A stretch of DNA of 10,884 bases from Saccoglossus kowalevskii (taxonomy: Eukaryota > Hemichordata > Enteropneusta > Harrimaniidae). The stretch lies in the NCBI RefSeq assembly GCF_000003605.2, contig NW_003121028.1, positions 1-10,884 of the forward strand. The letters are read 5' to 3'. Below, piece after piece: positions 7,925 to 10,884 of the stretch. Every line of letters starts with the position of its first letter. The stretch's first letter is position 1. The translations under genes were made by a program, and so were the position numbers. Under the pieces are notes generated by a model that was not told where the DNA came from, did no database searches, and saw only the letters and a list, made by a program, of their open reading frames with translations.

Positions 7925-8137
7925 TTGATCGACATTTCTACTGGCCAGGAAACATCTTTTGAAATGGACCTCACTAAACGCGGGTTACATATTTTGACTC
8001 GAAACTCCGCCGGCGTTCCCAATAAATTAGACAACGTACTGTTCGACTGCGAAACGCGCACTGTGACGAAATTGAACAGGCTGTTGTCTAAATGTTTGTT
8101 GAGTGGCCGTGATTACAGCCATATTGCATTTACATGA
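7925..8137 (+). CDS. Candidate 3'-terminal coding exon, 70 codons, unknown protein (B2)
   Basis: Same length, acceptor-like border, stop (TGA 8135-8137) and downstream AATAAA (8187-8192) as the B1 copy. The protein differs only at codon 36, Asp here and Glu in B1. Codons 15, 16, 17, 20 and 55 differ silently. Neither copy has a disabling mutation, although the mariner remnants 650 bases away have each gained stops. Both copies may therefore be expressed. The upstream coding exon is not identified and no family is recognised. Confidence 0.45.
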   Translation: MIDISTGQETSFEMDLTKRGLHILTRNSAGVPNKLDNVLFDCETRTVTKLNRLLSKCLLSGRDYSHIAFT

Positions 8138-8186
8138 CATTTACATGAATGTCGGGCGTAGTTCACGCGATACCGACACACATACC

Positions 8187-8192
8187 AATAAA
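8187..8192 (+). terminator. Polyadenylation signal after 70-codon exon, B2
   Basis: AATAAA lies 50 bases after the stop, as in B1. Confidence 0.4.
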
Positions 8193-8360
8193 AGTACTAA
8201 AACAGAACAATATAAAGCGCACATAGATACGCTGTTCTGGTGGCAGTGACTCTTTAAAGTATTTTTCATGCAGTAGAATAAACAGTCATGGTTACTAGGA
8301 TATATGAAAGCAATATGAGTTCGAGAGATAATATCTTTCCTTCGACATAATTATACTTAC

Positions 8361-8464
8361 CGATAGTCATAAGTAAAATCATGTTGCTGATTGTTCGGTG
8401 TGACGATGAAACATACGACTGTTGCTATCACCAATAGTATGATAAACTTATACTGTGTTGCCAT
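8361..8464 (-). CDS. Candidate first exon with signal peptide, B2 (minus strand)
   Basis: The ATG at 8464-8462 opens MATQYKFIILLVIATVVCF, then reads a polar stretch (TPNNQQHDFTYDYR) up to the same strong GTAAGTA donor. Four extra bases compared with B1 put the segment after the hydrophobic core in another frame. This version, a hydrophobic leader followed by a hydrophilic peptide, looks more like a secreted precursor than the B1 version, but with the nearest acceptor the frame closes after about ten more codons. Speculative. Confidence 0.2.
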
Positions 8465-8774
8465 AACGTCAACTATATTATACAGTGTTTAATGCACCGT
8501 ATATCAATGCTGTAATTCAGCGGTGTATCACGCCTGTCAATACACGATTGTGATTGGATGAGATTTAGATTAAATTTCTGCATGCCGGTCTGAATACCTG
8601 ATATGGTATTATAAAGGAGTAAGACAAATCTTGTATTATTAAAAAAATTAGTTGTCATTTATCTACCATGCACGACCATGTAGTTTTCATCTATCGGGTA
8701 GTTTATTCCATATATAATCATACGCCAACAGCTGCTGTGATTTGCATTCAATAAATACGCCAAAGCTTTGTAGC
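8465..8774. other. Non-coding spacer, B2
   Basis: Counterpart of 5338-5647. No supported gene. Several substitutions from B1 lie before about 8684 and almost none after it. Confidence 0.4.
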
Positions 8775-9038
8775 ATGCACTGCACGCAGTGTCCATTGTT
8801 CTCAAAACATTCCCTCGTTCAAAACAATAAAGGTATATGTAAACTGGTGGTTGTTGTGTGTAAGCTTCTGGCTGGCATTAAGCGTTTGCAATTGCGAGGA
8901 AATATTGTTACAAGTATTTCTTTTATTGCAGCCAGTATCATACATGATAGAGGTATTGATTTCAGCCAAGCACTTGATAAACGTGTTCCATATTTGTTAC
9001 ATAATTCGTCTTACGAAACTACTGTGAACATTTCTTAA
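8775..9038 (+). CDS. Candidate 87-codon small protein of unknown family, B2
   Basis: Same start, length and stop as the B1 frame at 5648-5911, with one replacement (Asn to Lys) and one silent Leu change. The downstream AATAAA is at 9162-9167. An overlapping frame that starts at 5703 in B1 has lost its ATG here (AAG at 8830-8832), so that alternative is not conserved while this frame is. Confidence 0.3.
   Translation: MHCTQCPLFSKHSLVQNNKGICKLVVVVCKLLAGIKRLQLRGNIVTSISFIAASIIHDRGIDFSQALDKRVPYLLHNSSYETTVNIS
8860..8931 (+). other. Possible 72-bp intron, B2
   Basis: Counterpart of 5733-5804, with the same GTAAGC donor and TTGCAG acceptor. Confidence 0.35.
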
Positions 9039-9161
9039 TATCCGACTGTAACTGTGTTTTGAATTAGTTTTGAGCTTTGGAGCTCGTGTTTTTGTTTTTG
9101 TTTATTATTTGTTTTGTTCTGTATGAACATTTTTATTATTTTTATGTGGATATTAAGAGTT

Positions 9162-9167
9162 AATAAA
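9162..9167 (+). terminator. Polyadenylation signal after 87-codon frame, B2
   Basis: AATAAA after a T-rich tail, as in B1. Confidence 0.35.
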
Positions 9168-9202
9168 TATTAACATTGGAAATCGCAATATCACGCGTTA
9201 AG

Positions 9203-9210
9203 TGACGTCA
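9203..9210. promoter_or_regulatory. Perfect CRE octamer, B2
   Basis: TGACGTCA, identical position relative to the mini-intron as in B1. Here the transcript would run into the 34-bp spacer and block A instead of another B unit. Confidence 0.35.
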
Positions 9211-9265
9211 TCCCGGTGCACTGGTTGATGTGCTAGTTTTTTCAAATAGTATAGCTGGAATAACG

Positions 9266-9338
9266 GTAAGTGAAATTTTAATTAAAAATAATAATAAAGA
9301 AAATAATAATTATTTTTTCTTTCTAATCCCACTCTTAG
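9266..9338 (+). other. 73-bp mini-intron, B2
   Basis: Identical to 6139-6211: GTAAGTG donor, TTTCTAAT branch-like motif, CTCTTAG acceptor. Confidence 0.45.
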
Positions 9339-9405
9339 TCCATTGTTCCTATGTAATCGTTATCAGCAGCTTATTTGATGTTCACTTTCATTATTATATA
9401 CCCAG

Positions 9406-9439
9406 AGTTGGCGGGACCAGCGCAATACAAAAGTGACCT
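9406..9439. other. 34-bp junction spacer between B2 and block A copy 2
   Basis: It begins AGTTGGCGGGACC. It has no counterpart after B1 and none at the left edge of the window, where block A is cut. It is either the true original right flank of the B unit or part of a longer block A. Confidence 0.7.
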
Positions 9440-10884
9440 TGATAATAGGATTGTGTTCAAATAATAGAAGCTGACATTTTTGGACTAACATTATGTAATT
9501 GAAACACAAAATATAAGTATTAGAGGGATTACAAAAGAGGCTATAGTTAATATGGGCAGATGATTTGCTGGAGCTGTTGGTAAATTTATGTAATTGATTT
9601 TGCTGTGACAATGTATACATGTAATGTATGAACAATTATGTGAATATGGTGTTGTGTGTTATAGGGAGTAGGTGATGTCTTACGTCTTTTGGTTATGTCA
9701 TTTGAATCAAGAGGGTTAAAGTACTTGATCGGAAAGAATGATTATATTTGTTCTTTGGCAGTGAATGGCTTATTTGTACTTGACTGTGACCCACCCACCA
9801 CTCGATTGTAATTTGGCCAGCTGCTATTAGACATCACTCAGCATGACTAGTTGGAAGACAACCATGTAAAAATAGTGTGAATACAATAAACGTCTGTAAT
9901 GAACAAGGACAAAATAATTTTTTTTATTTTTTATCTTAACCATCAATATACAACAAGTTTACAAAAAAATTCGAGTAATAATAAAGTAAAAAGTTGAACC
10001 AATAGGAGATACAGGTGATGGTTGAATTATCTTGCCTGGAAGAAAATAATAAAACAAGTGGTAAGGATTATATATTGTAATGAATGATTTGAGTAAGGTG
10101 TTGAGTAGAGGAATGTTCAATAGGAAGAACATTGTTGAAATGCTTTGGATATGATTGGACTTTCCATAAATTAAATCTTGAGGCACATTGTAAATAACTA
10201 GTGAGAGGATGCTGAAAGCACTACCGTGCATTCAAGCATCCTCTCAATGAAAACACAGGTTATGCACATTATAATGAGGTAAATTAGTGTAGAGTGTCAT
10301 GATTAAATCTGGTATGATGTGCATGGAACGACTCATGGTGCAAAAGCAGATGTGTTGACGGAAGACCCAAATGATAGGTATCACCACCGACCAATTTGGT
10401 AGTAGTCATATTGCCGAAAATACTATATCTTGTTGTTTTCAATAAGTATATGTGTAGCAACAATAAACTGTACAAAACCAATAGTTTACAAACATTGTAC
10501 AAGACAGTATTATAGACTCATATCATGCAAAGTTACAGGGTGTCGTACAAATATACCCCCTTACTTTTAGGCTATTGTATGTTCATCCAACTGTCCATTC
10601 AGAATGAATAAGAAATAAAGTAGGTGCAAAGTGACTATATGGAATGTAATTGTACTTCATAGAGTTATCAATGATGATATCAATTCCATCAGACTGATAG
10701 AACCGGTAAAAGTAATGAATTTATCACATGGCAATGGTAATGTGTCAACTGACATATAACCAGAGTGAATTGACCATGTGCAAAAACAGCATTGTTGGTT
10801 TGCATAAGACAGACCACACACATGCTATAAAGGAGTAAACTTCTTGTATCACCCATGACAGGACTGTAAATGAGTCAACATCAA
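9440..10884. repeat. Block A, copy 2 (direct repeat, truncated by window edge)
   Basis: Repeats 1-1441 in the same orientation with about 2% substitutions and small indels, and continues to the last base of the window. No gene is supported. Short minus-strand frames here differ in extent from those in copy 1 through stop loss or indels. Confidence 0.9.
10202..10246. other. Hairpin in block A, copy 2
   Basis: Identical to the 755-799 hairpin: 12-bp outer stem 10202-10213 with 10235-10246 and a nested GCAC/GTGC stem. Confidence 0.6.

Larger units (their letters stand above)
6278..9405. repeat. Unit B, copy 2
   Basis: It is 3128 bp, head to tail with B1. The left part, including the mariner remnant, differs from B1 at about 2-3%, while 8685-9390 differs at well under 1%. 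Copy 2 has a 10-bp insertion near 6518-6530 and a longer G run at 6663-6674. Its right end (CCAG at 9402-9405) is followed by sequence different from that following B1, which marks the duplication breakpoint. Confidence 0.93.

Noticed and set aside
3157-9405. Unit B as a Helitron or other DNA transposon
   Set aside because: No terminal inverted repeats, no CTRR-type end with hairpin, no target duplication; the ends fit microhomology-mediated duplication instead.
9230-9635. Plus frame 9230-9436 and minus frame 9363-9635
   Set aside because: The first reads through the mini-intron and the B2/spacer junction, the second spans the junction of B2, spacer and block A; both are chance joins.
1-10884. 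Block A copies as long terminal repeats of a retrotransposon
   Set aside because: No gag, protease, reverse transcriptase, integrase, primer binding site or polypurine tract is visible between them, and the ends of A are outside the window.
1-10884. tRNA, rRNA or CRISPR features
   Set aside because: No cloverleaf with a GGTTCGA-type T arm, no rRNA core sequence and no regularly spaced repeats were found.

Overview
The window looks like nuclear DNA of an animal, most likely an invertebrate. It is AT-rich and gene-poor, and it carries a decayed mariner-type transposase. Introns are short, with consensus GTAAGT/GTAAGC donors and pyrimidine-tract acceptors, and AATAAA polyadenylation signals follow short reading frames. 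No bacterial features are present: no operons, no ribosome binding sites, no long genes. I see no marker that fixes the phylum.

The layout is mostly duplication. Block A (1-1441) recurs at 9440-10884 in the same orientation with roughly 2% substitutions. Both copies are cut by the window edges. Between them lie a CpG-poor non-coding stretch (about 1442-2440), a CpG-richer stretch (about 2440-3156), and then a 3.1-kb unit B present twice head to tail: B1 3157-6277 and B2 6278-9405. A 34-bp spacer follows before A resumes. This fits either a tandem array with a period near 9.44 kb containing an inner 3.1-kb tandem duplication, or two haplotypes wrongly joined in an assembly.

Each B unit contains, in order: a short CpG-rich leader; a minus-strand mariner transposase remnant lacking its N-terminal DNA-binding part and its third catalytic aspartate; a 187-bp block identical between copies; an AT-rich probable intron; a plus-strand 70-codon candidate terminal exon with stop and polyadenylation signal; a short minus-strand candidate secretory first exon; an 87-codon plus-strand frame with its own polyadenylation signal; and a perfect CRE octamer with a 73-bp mini-intron pointing into the next unit.

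The two B copies act as an internal test of coding function. In the transposase, almost every difference changes the protein and each copy carries its own stop codon, as expected for a dead element. In the 70-codon exon all six differences fall at third codon positions and five are silent, which suggests a real, selected, unrecognised protein. I could not assign a family to this exon or to the 87-codon frame. They are the best candidates here for something undescribed.
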